Below are positions 12,001-23,451 of a stretch of 64,000 nt of DNA, one piece after another; position 1 is the stretch's first letter; each line of letters opens with the position of its first letter. Both the position numbers and the translations under genes were made by a program. The stretch is from Daucus carota subsp. sativus (taxonomy: Eukaryota > Streptophyta > Magnoliopsida > Apiales > Apiaceae): contig NC_030384.2 in NCBI RefSeq assembly GCF_001625215.2, positions 32,104,527 to 32,168,526 of the forward strand, read 5' to 3'. Below the pieces are notes generated by a model that worked only from the letters and a program-made list of their open reading frames with translations, had not been told where the DNA came from and did not search any database.

Positions 12001-15000
12001 GGTCAAGAACAATTTTCACCTAGCTCGCCTGGATGGCCATCATTCATGAGAGTTAATCCAATCTTGGATTGGTCCTACAGGTCTGTTTATGTATATGACT
12101 CTGGGGTAGGATTTATTATGAATCTATTCACTCGGTCTTGGTTGATGTAATATTTCTGTGATGGGTTGCCCTCCTGCTGTATGTATACACTGAGATTTAT
12201 GCTTTTAGAATTCAGCTGTTACATTCTGGTGTTTTTAAATATGCCGTTGTATCATATTATAAAGGTCCTCAATTATATTTGACAGGGATGTTTGGGCTTT
12301 CCTTCTAACCTGCAAGGTCCAGTACTGCAGTCTTTATGACCAGGGGTAATTCTTTAACTTGTTAAAGTCAAATTATATACTCCCTCCGTTTCTTTTTTCT
12401 TTTCCTGTTTGTGATGTCGTTACTGTTCATAACATGAGACAAATTACTAATTTACATCTAATCTATAAAACTAAATATAGTCATGAGCGATCTTGTTGGA
12501 TTCTTATTCACGAGTACTTTAATACAGTGAAGTTTTTATATTTAATACTAATACGGAATGAAAAATATTAACGATCAAAAGTGTGTGTTGGCAAATGTGA
12601 AAAACCCAAACAGGAAAAGTATTTAGAGACGGAGGGAATACTATTATATATTTGCGCATTAGGTTCTAGTAACACCATCCTCCCCACTATACTGTGCTGT
12701 ACAAAACAGTTCAATCATCAGACTTTATGATATCAGACCACTCATTTCGACTATCTGAAATGATTAAACTGTAACTCTTTATTTATTTATTATCTTTTTT
12801 GTGGTAAGGTCAATTACGAGAAAGTAAATACTCACAAACTTTTCCTTCACTGAGGCTCGAACCCACAACCATTGGTAACTATGGGCGAGGGATATCTGCT
12901 AGCCTAAGCCTTGCAGATTAAATTGTAGCTTAGTGCTTGAAGTGAAGAAGAACAAATCTAAATCATCTAGAGCAAAATGCTAAAAAAAACTGCTTCATAT
13001 ACTTATATTGTTCACGTTCAATTGAGAAAAAGATGTGATTTAGTTTTTTAAGTTCATCAAAACATGCAACTCACAATTTTGTGAGGGAAATGGAACTTGT
13101 TTTGATGTTAACTTGGATTATTTTTGACAATTTCGTATGATGCCATCAGTTATACTTCGATTGGGAGCATACATGACACAGTTCCAAATGATTTATTGTG
13201 CATACAAGATTCTAAAGATGATAAAAGATCATTCAAGCCTGCATATTTACTACCAGATGGAAGATTGGAAAGAGCGGGTAGAGCAAAGAAGTTTTCAGCA
13301 AACCCCATGAAATCTCCGGTTATTAGTAATGGTGACATAAAAACTGTGGATATACATCACAACAGCTTACATACTGCTTCTGTTATTGCTGTGGGTGATG
13401 AGATTCTGTAAGTTACTTGTTTTTGTGTTAATTTATTCTGAACTTTTGACTAGTACTAGTATTTCAGTATATTGTTGTAACTTCTGGCACCTAGTAGATC
13501 AAATTTTGTAATTTGTCCCAAGCTCATGCATCCAGAATGATATCTGTAATGATAGCCTGTTGTGTATGAACTCTTGTATTGAAGTTGATACCTTTGTCAA
13601 CAGAAATTTTACAGCAACTGAGCTGTATAGGTTATATGAACTCCAGTCTCTAGCTGGCTCAGTTGATCAGGCCTAGTGCCTTACGATCCATACTGCTTTC
13701 TTTCTATTCCAAATTGCCATCCCCAAGTCATAAGGCCCCCGTTTATATGTTTGCTTCTTCCCCCATTTATAAAACTGCTTCCTCCCCTGTTTGATGAGAA
13801 TGTCATTAAAAGTTCTTCCCATTATGGAATGTTGACTTGGTTTCTATTGTATCACAAAAACTTGTTATATGATTCTTGTCTCTAATTTCTGGCCATGTTG
13901 TTGCTTTCTTATATGAGATGATTTTCTTAGTTATTATGCTGTGTAAGCCAACTTTTGCCTTTTTTTTTTATGTAATTGCAATTGTACTTTGGTACATAGG
14001 TACATGTCACGTAGAATCACTTATAAAGAACGCCTCTTTATGTTAATTAAAAATTGAATTTTTCCTCAAAGTATGTGACCTGCTGGAAATAGTCTTAAAA
14101 CAGAATGCCTAATTTGGCTGATAGTACTCAGAATATATGGGTAGTCATATTACCTCGGAGGTTCCCTTCATATTCCAAGGGACACGATTTGATTGTGCTT
14201 CTGTAATTAAAATACTATATAACCTGTGCTTGTTATCGCTTGTGTAATGTTATCTAATACAGTTTGTTGATTCCATAGCTCAGATCTGGAATTGTTGAGG
14301 ACAAGGTTGGACATTCCTTGTGTAGGAAGCTCTGTTCTATAGGGTGGGCTGTAGCACGAATGTCTGTCGTACGAAATGATGTAAGCTACCGCATCACACT
14401 TCCTAAACAAATACTTATCTATATGTGCAAATACTGAATATTATATGTGTTTGATAGAAATTTTAGTGAAAATATGTAAAGAAGTCATGCCATCTCCGAT
14501 GACCTAATTCCTTATTCATGTTCTATTATATCTATATGAGTTCCTTTGTGATATTGATTATCTGGAGGATGATTTATGGATCTGTCAACTAAGTGGGTGT
14601 TTGGATGGTGGATGGGAATGGTAATGAGGGGTATGGGAATGAAGAGTAGGGGAATGGGTATCCCAAGGGCTGTGGAAGGATTGATTTACCCACCAAGCGG
14701 GTATGGGGTTCCCATTCCATACTACAAAATGGCTAATCCAAACACCAACACATGGGTTTGAGGTTCCGATTCCCGTTAACCGGGCTCATTAACCATGAAC
14801 CAAACGCCCCCTAAGTATTTGACAAAGCGTTTTAGCCCTTATACATCTCTAAGTACTCCCTACCTGATGGGCAATTGACTTTTAAAACCCTGCTTCTTTA
14901 AATTGTAAATCAGAAAAATAAGAACATATATATTATATAGTGATACAAATGATGTATATTACAAAATTCTACGTGAAAAAAGCTTACAAGTTACAATTAC

Positions 15001-18000
15001 AAGGTCTGCAGCACGCTTAAATATTTCATCCTGATTTACAGGTCCAAAGTTCCCCTCATTATACATCAATTAACACTACAATATTAGGTTTAGTGTTGTA
15101 ATTTTTAATAAATTACATCGACCTTGGACTGAATTGAGTTCAGTGATCTTTTAAAAGTCAACTATGCTCAGCTATAATGAGATGGGGGAGAGTATCCTTT
15201 GCAAGATCAGTTTCTCATGCTACTCTAGTTCTGGGACTAACCAGTATAGTGCAGTATTGTCTATAATAGTTTACTTGACTATAGCACCATCATTCTATCA
15301 ATTCTTGGCCACTAATTTTCTTCAGTTTCAAAGTTTCCACTTTATATTTACCGGGAGGGGAGGGATTTATTTAAGAGGATTGGAACCTTCTTTAAATTGT
15401 TTTACAGGACTCCTTTTTACATTTTTTCATCCCTCATGACATTCTTCTCAATCCAGATAGATTCTGTTGCCGAAGAAGTTGAACGATGTAAAGGCAAAAG
15501 CGATATGGTAAGACAGTTATTCCTTTTCCTTGCTTTCTGACAAGATTTCTCATTATTATGTATTTACCTATAATTCATTACTCTTACCAACCTTGATTCG
15601 GTCGTTTAGGTGTTCGTATATGGAGGGGTTGGGCCATTGCATTCAGATGTTACTGTATCTGGAGTTGCGAAAGCATTTGGAGTCCGAACGGTTTGTCATG
15701 ACTCATGAAGAAATCCTTTTCTACACTCTGTACATATATACATATACATACATATTGTTTTGGCTTTGCTTCCTTTTTCGACTCTTGGTTCGTTGTTACT
15801 ATACAAAATCTAGGTTAAATATTATCATACAGCAATTTTTTGATCCTTTCTGGGCCATTTTCTACATTTTGTTTTACAAGGAAAGAACGTCATAGCCGAC
15901 GTCTTTCCTAACATATTTATGTGCATAATCAAAAATATACAACTGATAAGTCAATACAAACACCCACACAACTGATTATCTTATATAATAAATCAAAACG
16001 AACCCATTATCTCATATAATAAACCAAAACGATTTTAAAAAAATAGATTAGTATTCAAATTTGTACTTATTTACTCCTTCAAATTACAACACGAACTATA
16101 TATGTTTATTCTAACTTACAAACCCTCAAATATTACAATATCAAATATTTAATCAAAATTACAAGAAAAACGTCATATGTCACCGAATCAATAGAAAACA
16201 GGGATAAATTAGTAGAAACTGACTGCATATATATATCAGCTGTTTGAGAATATGCCAAAAACACTATGTATTTGTTTATTTAAAAGTGTGAATTGTTAAC
16301 ATGTATGGACTTTAATGCAGGCTCCTGATGAGGAATTTGAAGAATATCTAAGGCATCTTATTGGTGAAAAATGTACTGGTGACAGAAATGAGGTAATTTG
16401 AAGTCAAAGTTCATTTTTTAAAAGAAATAACTTTGTGAGTTATCACCAAGATTATACCTGTGTTTTTCTGGTTCATAAGTGAAGGTGTAAGTTTGAAAGC
16501 GTATTTAGTAATTATGAGACTCTGAGGTATTTAAAGTGAAAAGCCGGACACCTGAAGGTACAGGGGTACTAGCAATCATAATACTCGATATAAAAACAAT
16601 CTCTTTATAGTAATAAAATAATTATACTCCCAACTCATGACCAATTATAACTAATATTTAAGATATCCTCTACATTATAATATTCTATACTTTTTTACAG
16701 TCCATCTTATATAAATTTTCCTCTATCTAAGAATAAAATCGATTAATATTTTAATTATATATTCAAAAATATACAAGCATGCAAGACAAAAGTATTCGGT
16801 TATTGGGGACAAAATAAAATTTTAAGATGACTTGGAATGTTTGATTATTTTAAAGTTGTATGTTACAGTGACTTGATTGCTTGTATCATTACGGTTTTCC
16901 TTAACTTGTGCGTCCATAGTAATTAATGTAGTCTTGAATCATATGTTTTATCTTTCAAATTCAATATTGATTACACAAGTAACTCTTTTGTTTATTAGGA
17001 GTATCTTTTCAAGCTCATGATAAATGTTTAATTTGTTTAAGATCTGAAGTAAATATTTTATTAATTATTTTTTTTAAATTACAAATTAATAATTTGGCAA
17101 TATAAGGTATGCATATGGGTGGTGACGATCATTTCTGTCTTGTAGATGGCTCAGCTGCCTGAGGGTATCACTGAATTGCTGCATCATGAGAAGCTGCCTA
17201 CGCCTCTGGTATTTGTCACGGTCCTTTCTTTGTTTTTGAATTTTGATTCAAGTTTGTAACTAATATACTATTTTGAAGCATCAGTCGATGTGTTTTCTAA
17301 AAACTTTACTAATCTTTTTGGTGAAGTTTATGCATAGTAATTGGTATGTGTTCTTTGGCATGAGTTGTTGCTTTGCTGTGCTTTCCTTATAATTTTCTAA
17401 ACATAAGACAAGTTGTGCGATAAAAGATTGATTGCTAATATTTTTGATAATCACAGTTGCGTCCAAGATTAGGTGCTTTTCTGTAAAAGTTTATCCCCTT
17501 ATGTTGAACAATAGATTAGAACTCTTCTGTGATTGTTGTCACCTTTTTCTTTTTGCATTTGGTGCTAAATATAGACTTTCTATCTGAGTAATCTTACCGG
17601 TCGAGTCTATCTTGCTTTCTTCTTCTGCTGCTTCTTCCAGTCAAAGCATCTTTTAGCATCATGCACATCCCGTGATTATGTGATAATTTTGAAATTATTA
17701 TATAGATGTGTTACTTTTGCCCACTTAGTCAAATTACATATTCTATTTTCTTAGTAAAAGCTTAAATGTTAATATCAACTATCGCCTTTTGCAGATCAAG
17801 TGTCTGAATGTAATAATTCTTGCTGCAACAAATATTACTGAGTTGGATGTGCAATGGGATTGTCTAACTGAATTAACAAGATCCAGTGGTCTTCTCAGTT
17901 CCATTGAACCATTTGTGTCAAAGCGCTTGGCAATGAATATTTCAGATGTATGTATATTCATTCTTACATTAGAATAGTAGAGTTCTGAATGATATGCATT

Positions 18001-18727
18001 AGTTCCTACTTATTCATACTTAGCTTACTCCAACACATCTATCCCGGTACCGCAAGTGAGGATTGTTTGTGAATATAAATCAGTTGCACTTGATGGCTGC
18101 CTAGAATTTCTAGCATTTATACCTACCGTATTAATAAGCATGTTCCATATTTTCTCCTACATGTTAGAGAACACTGTTCCACTTAGCTTGAATGATCATA
18201 CTAAAGTGTGTAGAACTACTTCTTGCAAGGACAAATATTAACGTGTAGTACAAGTAATGGTTCTTTAAACTCTTCAGTATAAACTGTTTGCTTTAAAGCT
18301 CATTGGGATCTTGTTCAAGTACAGTATATTAATATGTTAAAATTCCCACAATACAGGTTAAGGCTGCTCAACCTCTATCAAAACTGCCTCTTGAATTCCC
18401 AGATATATACATTAGTAAGTATCTTAGGAATGTTTATTTGGATAAATGGAACAGTTTCAATTATCTTAGTCTTCTTCTTACCATGTCCCTCCATCTATAC
18501 ACAGGATGTTATCGGGAGTCCAGAAATGGACCTCTTATAGTATGTCTAGAAGGCAAGGTAAGAATGGTTGCAGTACATAGACAATAGCTCTTAAGTTGCT
18601 AAAGTTGTTTCCATCTAAATATAAGCTCCTTACATACCTTCAGGATCAAGCAAGAATAGAGGTAGCTGCAGAAGCGTTGAGCAAGAAATTTGAGCCAGGG
18701 GTGTTGGACATAAATCAGCAGAGCTAA
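9030..18727 (+). CDS. FAD synthetase-like protein: PAPS-reductase-like plus molybdopterin-binding-like domains
   Basis: Sixteen exons join in frame to 514 residues: 9030-9130, 11306-11351, 11438-11604, 11785-11902, 11998-12080, 12286-12345, 13150-13407, 14284-14380, 15457-15507, 15610-15690, 16321-16392, 17146-17208, 17795-17947, 18357-18414, 18505-18557, 18644-18727. Residues 41-48 (SFNGGKDS) are the PP-loop of the PAPS-reductase-like adenylyltransferase domain. [28 protein letters not shown] and LYDQGYTSIG are hallmarks of eukaryotic FAD synthetases, which make FAD from FMN and ATP. The C-terminal half has VIAVGDEIL (about 270-278) and [18 protein letters not shown] (about 328-345), the MoaB/CinA-type fold found in human FLAD1. 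No targeting peptide is evident, so the protein is probably cytosolic. In human FLAD1 the domain order is the reverse. Exon 8 uses the CTCAG acceptor just before 14284; the AG six bases upstream would break the frame. Substrate is inferred from the family. Confidence 0.9.
11173..11194. repeat. (CA)11 microsatellite in intron 1
   Basis: Eleven uninterrupted CA units lie 111 bases before exon 2 of the FAD-synthetase-like gene. A likely length-polymorphic marker. Confidence 0.9.
12380..12638. mobile_element. Stowaway-type MITE, 259 bp, in intron 6
   Basis: Begins CTCCCTCCGTTTC and ends GACGGAGGGAA, flanked on both sides by TA, the Tc1/mariner target duplication. Length and termini are typical of Stowaway MITEs. 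It lies within intron 6 of the FAD-synthetase-like gene and carries no coding sequence. Confidence 0.85.
14595..14810. mobile_element. hAT-like MITE, about 216 bp, in intron 8
   Basis: Left end GGGTGTTTGGATGG pairs with right end CCAAACGCCCC. CTAAGT abuts both ends (ACTAAGT left, CTAAGTA right), a slightly decayed target duplication. It is more GC-rich than its surroundings. The open frame at 14576-14761 lies inside it and is not a gene. Confidence 0.7.
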
Positions 18728-19876
18728 GAATTGTTTGCCTTTTCCAGAGTGGTTTAAGAGTAAAGTGTCTGTCGGCTGCTGAGGGCTTCAGTATTCAGGC
18801 CACTAAACAGAGGCAACAAATGTCTTACATAGAGTAAATGTGAGAATTACGGGACTCAAATGTATCAATACAACATGACAGTCCCTCTTCAAGGAAGAAA
18901 ATAGGAGTGGATTAGGAAGAAAAAACACAATTGTATTCCTGACATGGACAGAAATTATACACTGGAGCCTGACAAGCTGTTTAGAATTTAATATATCATC
19001 TCACGATATGTTAGATTTGAGTTGCTTTAATTGTACCATTATAGTAACTTTGTAATCATATTTCATTCAAAAGAAGTTTTTTTAAGAATTTTGTTGTGGA
19101 GCTTCATAGCAATGAAGTTGGACAGATGATTAGCTGCGGCTTAGTGCTTACAGAGTCTTGTTGATGGATGCAGTTTCTGTAGTTTTTTTGTCTCCACGTT
19201 ACAAACCCAATACTGCAGTTTTTTTGGTTTAACTTAAAGAGTCTACAAACATATACTCTACAAAACATCACTCTAGAGGGTTATGCCATAGCACTTGTCG
19301 TCCGGTCATCCTCGTGTTTCGTCCGGTCATCCTCGTCAAACACGAGAAACCTACTTTTTGCTATTCTTAAAATTTGCAACAATAAAGTCAAATTAAATTC
19401 AATTTTTCAACTATTTTTTGATAAATTTACAAGAACTTAAAAAGATTAACGTGGACATCAAATTTCTTTTTTTTCCTTCACGAATTTACACAAACTTAAA
19501 AAATCAATATATATCGAATAATTTCAAAAAATAATTATTTCATGAAGTCCAGAAAAATCCATTAGTATTTGAATATCATTAGTATTTAATGGATTTTTAA
19601 CAATCTTAATTGAATATCAAAATAGTATAACATAAAATCCTAATTGAAAATCTCAAGATTTTGTTATATTTTTTAAAATCTGATGTGAATATTCTCGAAT
19701 TTCATAAATGAAAAAAAAAAAATCCTCTAAAATCTCAATTAAAAATCGTCAAATTTAATGAAATGAATAATTATAAATTGGGAAGGAGAATAGAGAAAGT
19801 AATACAGATACAGGGTAACAGGGGCGTCCTGGGGTGAAGTGTGGCAGTGAAACGAAGAGGAAAAAAGGCATACAGA
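18728..19876. other. Intergenic region between FAD-synthetase-like and thioredoxin-like genes
   Basis: Contains the 3' untranslated region of the upstream gene, a small duplication of TCGTCCGGTCATCCTCGT (19298-19315 and 19319-19336), AT-rich spacer, and the promoter and leader of the thioredoxin-like gene. Both genes run the same way. No open frame of note. Confidence 0.5.
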
Positions 19877-22800
19877 ATGGAAGAGGTGGATAGTGGTCGT
19901 GTAGCAAGTGCTGCTGGGGATGAGAAACTAAACCAAATATTTAATACCATCAGAACTTCTAAAACCCCGGTAAGCCCAACCCCTCATTGTCTATCTCTTC
20001 TCTTCATTTTCATTTAATTTGTTTAACCGGAGACTGCTTTTTTGCAGGCGGTCATCAACTACGGCGCTTCTTGGTATGTCCTATTTCACCCCACTCGTTT
20101 CTGTATCATCACCACTTGTTTGTTATAATGCTCCACTGACCCCTCTCTTTTTTTGACAAAAAAATTGGTATTTTATTTAACTACAATATTGATCAGTATC
20201 TGCCTGGAATGAGAAAGTTCCGCCTTTCAGATACGGTCGCAATTAGGATTCGAGGAATATTAATGAACCCGATTATTGGGATTGCTCAGAATATCCTTTT
20301 TAGGTTCAAGGGTCTATTTGTTGGTCCAAGCCCCCTTTGTACTAGCTGGAATCAGAGATTTAGGGGATTTGTTCCGCCCAAATGGGAATGGGCAGGGTTT
20401 ATGAACTTTTAATCTATAATCTGATGATCAAGTCGATTCAATGTTTGTAAGTTGATTCCACAGCGGGCCTGACCAGCGGTTATGACTTATGTACAACATT
20501 CTCATCAAGAAAAGGGGTCATTTGAGCATATTTAAATTGAAACCCTGTTTGCTTATGGATCCCTACGTTGTTATTTTGCATTTAGGATTATTTATTTATT
20601 TATTAACACTTAAGTTTAAATTGTTAGTATTTATTATGATTCTGATAGAAGTAACTCAGTTTTAATCCATGCTCCCTCCCCAGGTAGAATGGGGAATGAG
20701 GTAGTGACAATGCATGTTTTGCTCCATTTAAACATGGGGCGGGTATGGCAATTGAGATTCCCGAACCCGACCCATTGAGAATTCTAGTTTTACAAACTTT
20801 TAGCTGTACATGCTACTTACTCTTAAGTTTGGAATAAAGATTTCCAAAGGCCTTACTTTTATTGTTTGTTTTACTCGAATGCAGGAATGAGATTTTCCTG
20901 TGAAACAATAATGTGTGCTATAAGCAGCATATTCTTAGTTTACAGCTTGACAAGAAAATCTTGTTTAGCGTTCTGGATGTATACACAACTATCCTAAATG
21001 AGGATTAGAAAGTTAGATCACCTGACTCTCTTTCTAGATTTTTTTGCAGCACAGTGGTCACGGTAAGATTTAGATAAATCTCAATCACTTACATGTTTTC
21101 ACTTCTTGTTTTTACTCTTCTCTAAATAAATTTTCATCATTTATGTGCTTAGATCTAAATTAAAGTGTTGTCTGTGCATTTAATGACAGATGGGGAATAT
21201 GGTTAAAGCTAATAAGTTAATTTATATGAAGTTCAGTTCTAATATAGATGCCATACTGTTCAAACATAGAGTTAACGTTAATAATGTTAATCTAGTATAT
21301 GTTATCTGCATACTTTCACGTTTTGAATGCTTTGCAATTATCATTATTGTATTCTAAAAATTTATGTTTCATGTCCAGATCTTCTTTCCCAATGTACTAC
21401 GCTAATCATTTCTATATTATCAGCTTCAATTTGAAGAACATTGTAGTTGAGATCATTGAGAATAAAATTGGCGAAGATATAGATTTTGATTACGATGGAA
21501 GACCTCAATGTTTGGTATGTAAGTTTTTGTACTTGCAAAGTAGATTAGATATATTTTATTTCATGCTGTTAATTGATAGAACTAATATATCAGCAAGAAA
21601 ACCTTTGCTAGTGAATAGCACAACACAACCCAAAAAAGAGCAAGTTTATAAGTAATATTCCAATTATGCGTTTACAAATGAAATGACGAACAACGAAGAG
21701 AAATGTTGATTCTGGAATGTTCGGAATGAATCATATGAAAACTTACATGGGAAGATAACTACGGAATTGGGAATGTAAATTTGCAGTTGAAGAGGTACAA
21801 AGCAAATTCTTTGTTTTTATTTACCTCTTCAACTGCAAATTTACATTCTCAATTCCGTAGTCCTTTTTCCATGTAAGTTTTCATATGATTCATTGCGAAC
21901 ACTCCAGAATCAAATTTTCTCTTCGTTGTTTGCCATTTTGTAAACGCATAATTGGAGCATTACCCAAAAGCTTGCTCTTTTTTGGGTTTTGTTGTGTTAT
22001 GTACCAACAAAGATTTCTATCTGTGAAGAGCATGAAATAAAATAAATCTAATCTATTTTGTAAGTACAAAAGGTTGCATATGAAACATTGAGGTATTCCA
22101 TCATAAACGAAATCTTTATCTTCGCCAATTCTGTTGTCAATGCTCTTAACTGCAATGTTCTTCAAATTAAAGTAGATAACATAGAATGATTAGCGTAGTA
22201 GATGAGGAAGAAAATCTGGACATGAAACATAGATTTTCTAAATACAATATAATAATTGCAAAGAATTCAATATTTGACAAGTGATAAATATGGAAATAGC
22301 AACACCAGATCAATATTACTAATGTGAAATCTATGTGCGAACAATATGGTATCTAGATTAGAACTGAACTTCATATAAATGACATTATTATCGGTATTGT
22401 TTCCTCCAACTTGATCTGCTTTAAACACGTTCCCCATTTGTCATTAAATGCACAGACAAAATTTTAATTTAGATACAAAGCACATAAATGATGAAAATTT
22501 AATTGGAAAGAGAGTGAAAAGAACATGTGAGTGATTATGATTTATCTAAATCTTACCGTGACCAGTGTGCTGCAAAAAAATCTTGAAGGAAAATCATGTG
22601 ATCTAACTTTTTTATCCTCATTTAAGATAGTTGTGTAGACATCCAGAACAATAAACATGATTTCCTTGTCAAGCTGTAAACTAAGATCTGGTCTTACAGC
22701 ACACGGTGTTGTTTAACAGGATAACCTCATCCCTGCATTTGTGTAAAACAATAAAAGTAAGGTTTTTGAAAATGATCCTATGAGTCTTTGGTTTCAGTGA

Positions 22801-23451
22801 CTTGATATTAGCAATGGATATTGTATGAATGTGCTTGCTGCATCCTTGTTTGAAACAGTCCACTTCGTGTAGCTAAATTGATAGAACAATGAGCAAAAGG
22901 CTTATTACCTTGTTTATAACTCAATTCATCAACCCCAAGACATAGTCCTTGTGGAATCAGCATGTTCATGGAACAGGCCTGCTATAGCAACAGATCGTCG
23001 TGGTACATCCACTAGAAGAGCAGGATAGTCGTGCACTATGAATACTGTTTTGGACAGAGCTGCTGTTTTCTTGCCAAAGTGAAATCGAATAAGATCTTTG
23101 TTATAAAAACATTGGCAGCTACTGGGATTTTTTTTCTGCTTAAGAAACTGCTGTCCTATTTTAGTCTACAGTTTTTAATTTTGTTATCTTAAAATTTATA
23201 TCAGTGTATTATAATACATTTCTCATTTCAGGTGTCGTGTCTGCAGCCAGGTCCTCCCTGCATATTTCCAATTAAGCAAGAAATTCCCCAAACTGTCTTT
23301 TTTCTATGCAGACATTGATGAATGTCCAGAAACAACACAGCATATCAGATACACACCCACCTTCCATTTCTACCGGGATGGTGAAAGAGTTGATGAGATG
23401 TTTGGTGCTGGGGAAGAACGATTGCATGATCGATTGTGGTTACACTCTTAA
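19877..23451 (+). CDS. Thioredoxin-like protein 3-3 (112 residues)
   Basis: Three exons, 19877-19969, 20048-20073 (only 26 nt) and 23232-23451, encode 112 residues. The thioredoxin fold begins at AVINYGASWCRVCSQVLPAY. The redox motif is W-C-R-V-C (residues 40-44), with the Trp codon split across the 3.16-kb second intron. Then come FFYADIDECPETTQHIRYTP, with the cis-proline of the fold in RYTPTF, and RDGERVDEMFGAGEERLHDR. These match the plant thioredoxin-like 3-3 group (from memory, Arabidopsis At3g53220). The active site has Arg-Val where typical thioredoxins have Gly-Pro, so redox potential and partners probably differ. No transit peptide is visible, so it is likely cytosolic. The role is a disulfide reductase by family inference only. 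Confidence 0.88.
20838..22775. repeat. 1.9-kb inverted repeat (foldback) inside the thioredoxin-like intron
   Basis: Two arms of about 0.95 kb face each other around 21810. The innermost pair is GTTGAAGAGGTA (21786-21797) and TACCTCTTCAAC (21822-21833). Other matched blocks include TTAGTTTACAGCTTGACAAG (from about 20935) with its complement near 22668-22687, and CCTTACTTTTATTG (20851) with its complement near 22749-22762. By eye about four of five bases match. No clean target duplication was found. Each arm retains a related open frame (plus strand about 21430-21580, minus strand about 22040-22165), sharing IGED.DF.YDG.PQC and LYLQ.RLD.FYFML. It may be a foldback transposon or an inverted duplication of a gene piece. 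Confidence 0.85.

Noticed and set aside
14576..14761. Gly/Met-rich plus-strand frame
   Set aside because: It falls inside a hAT-like MITE within an intron.
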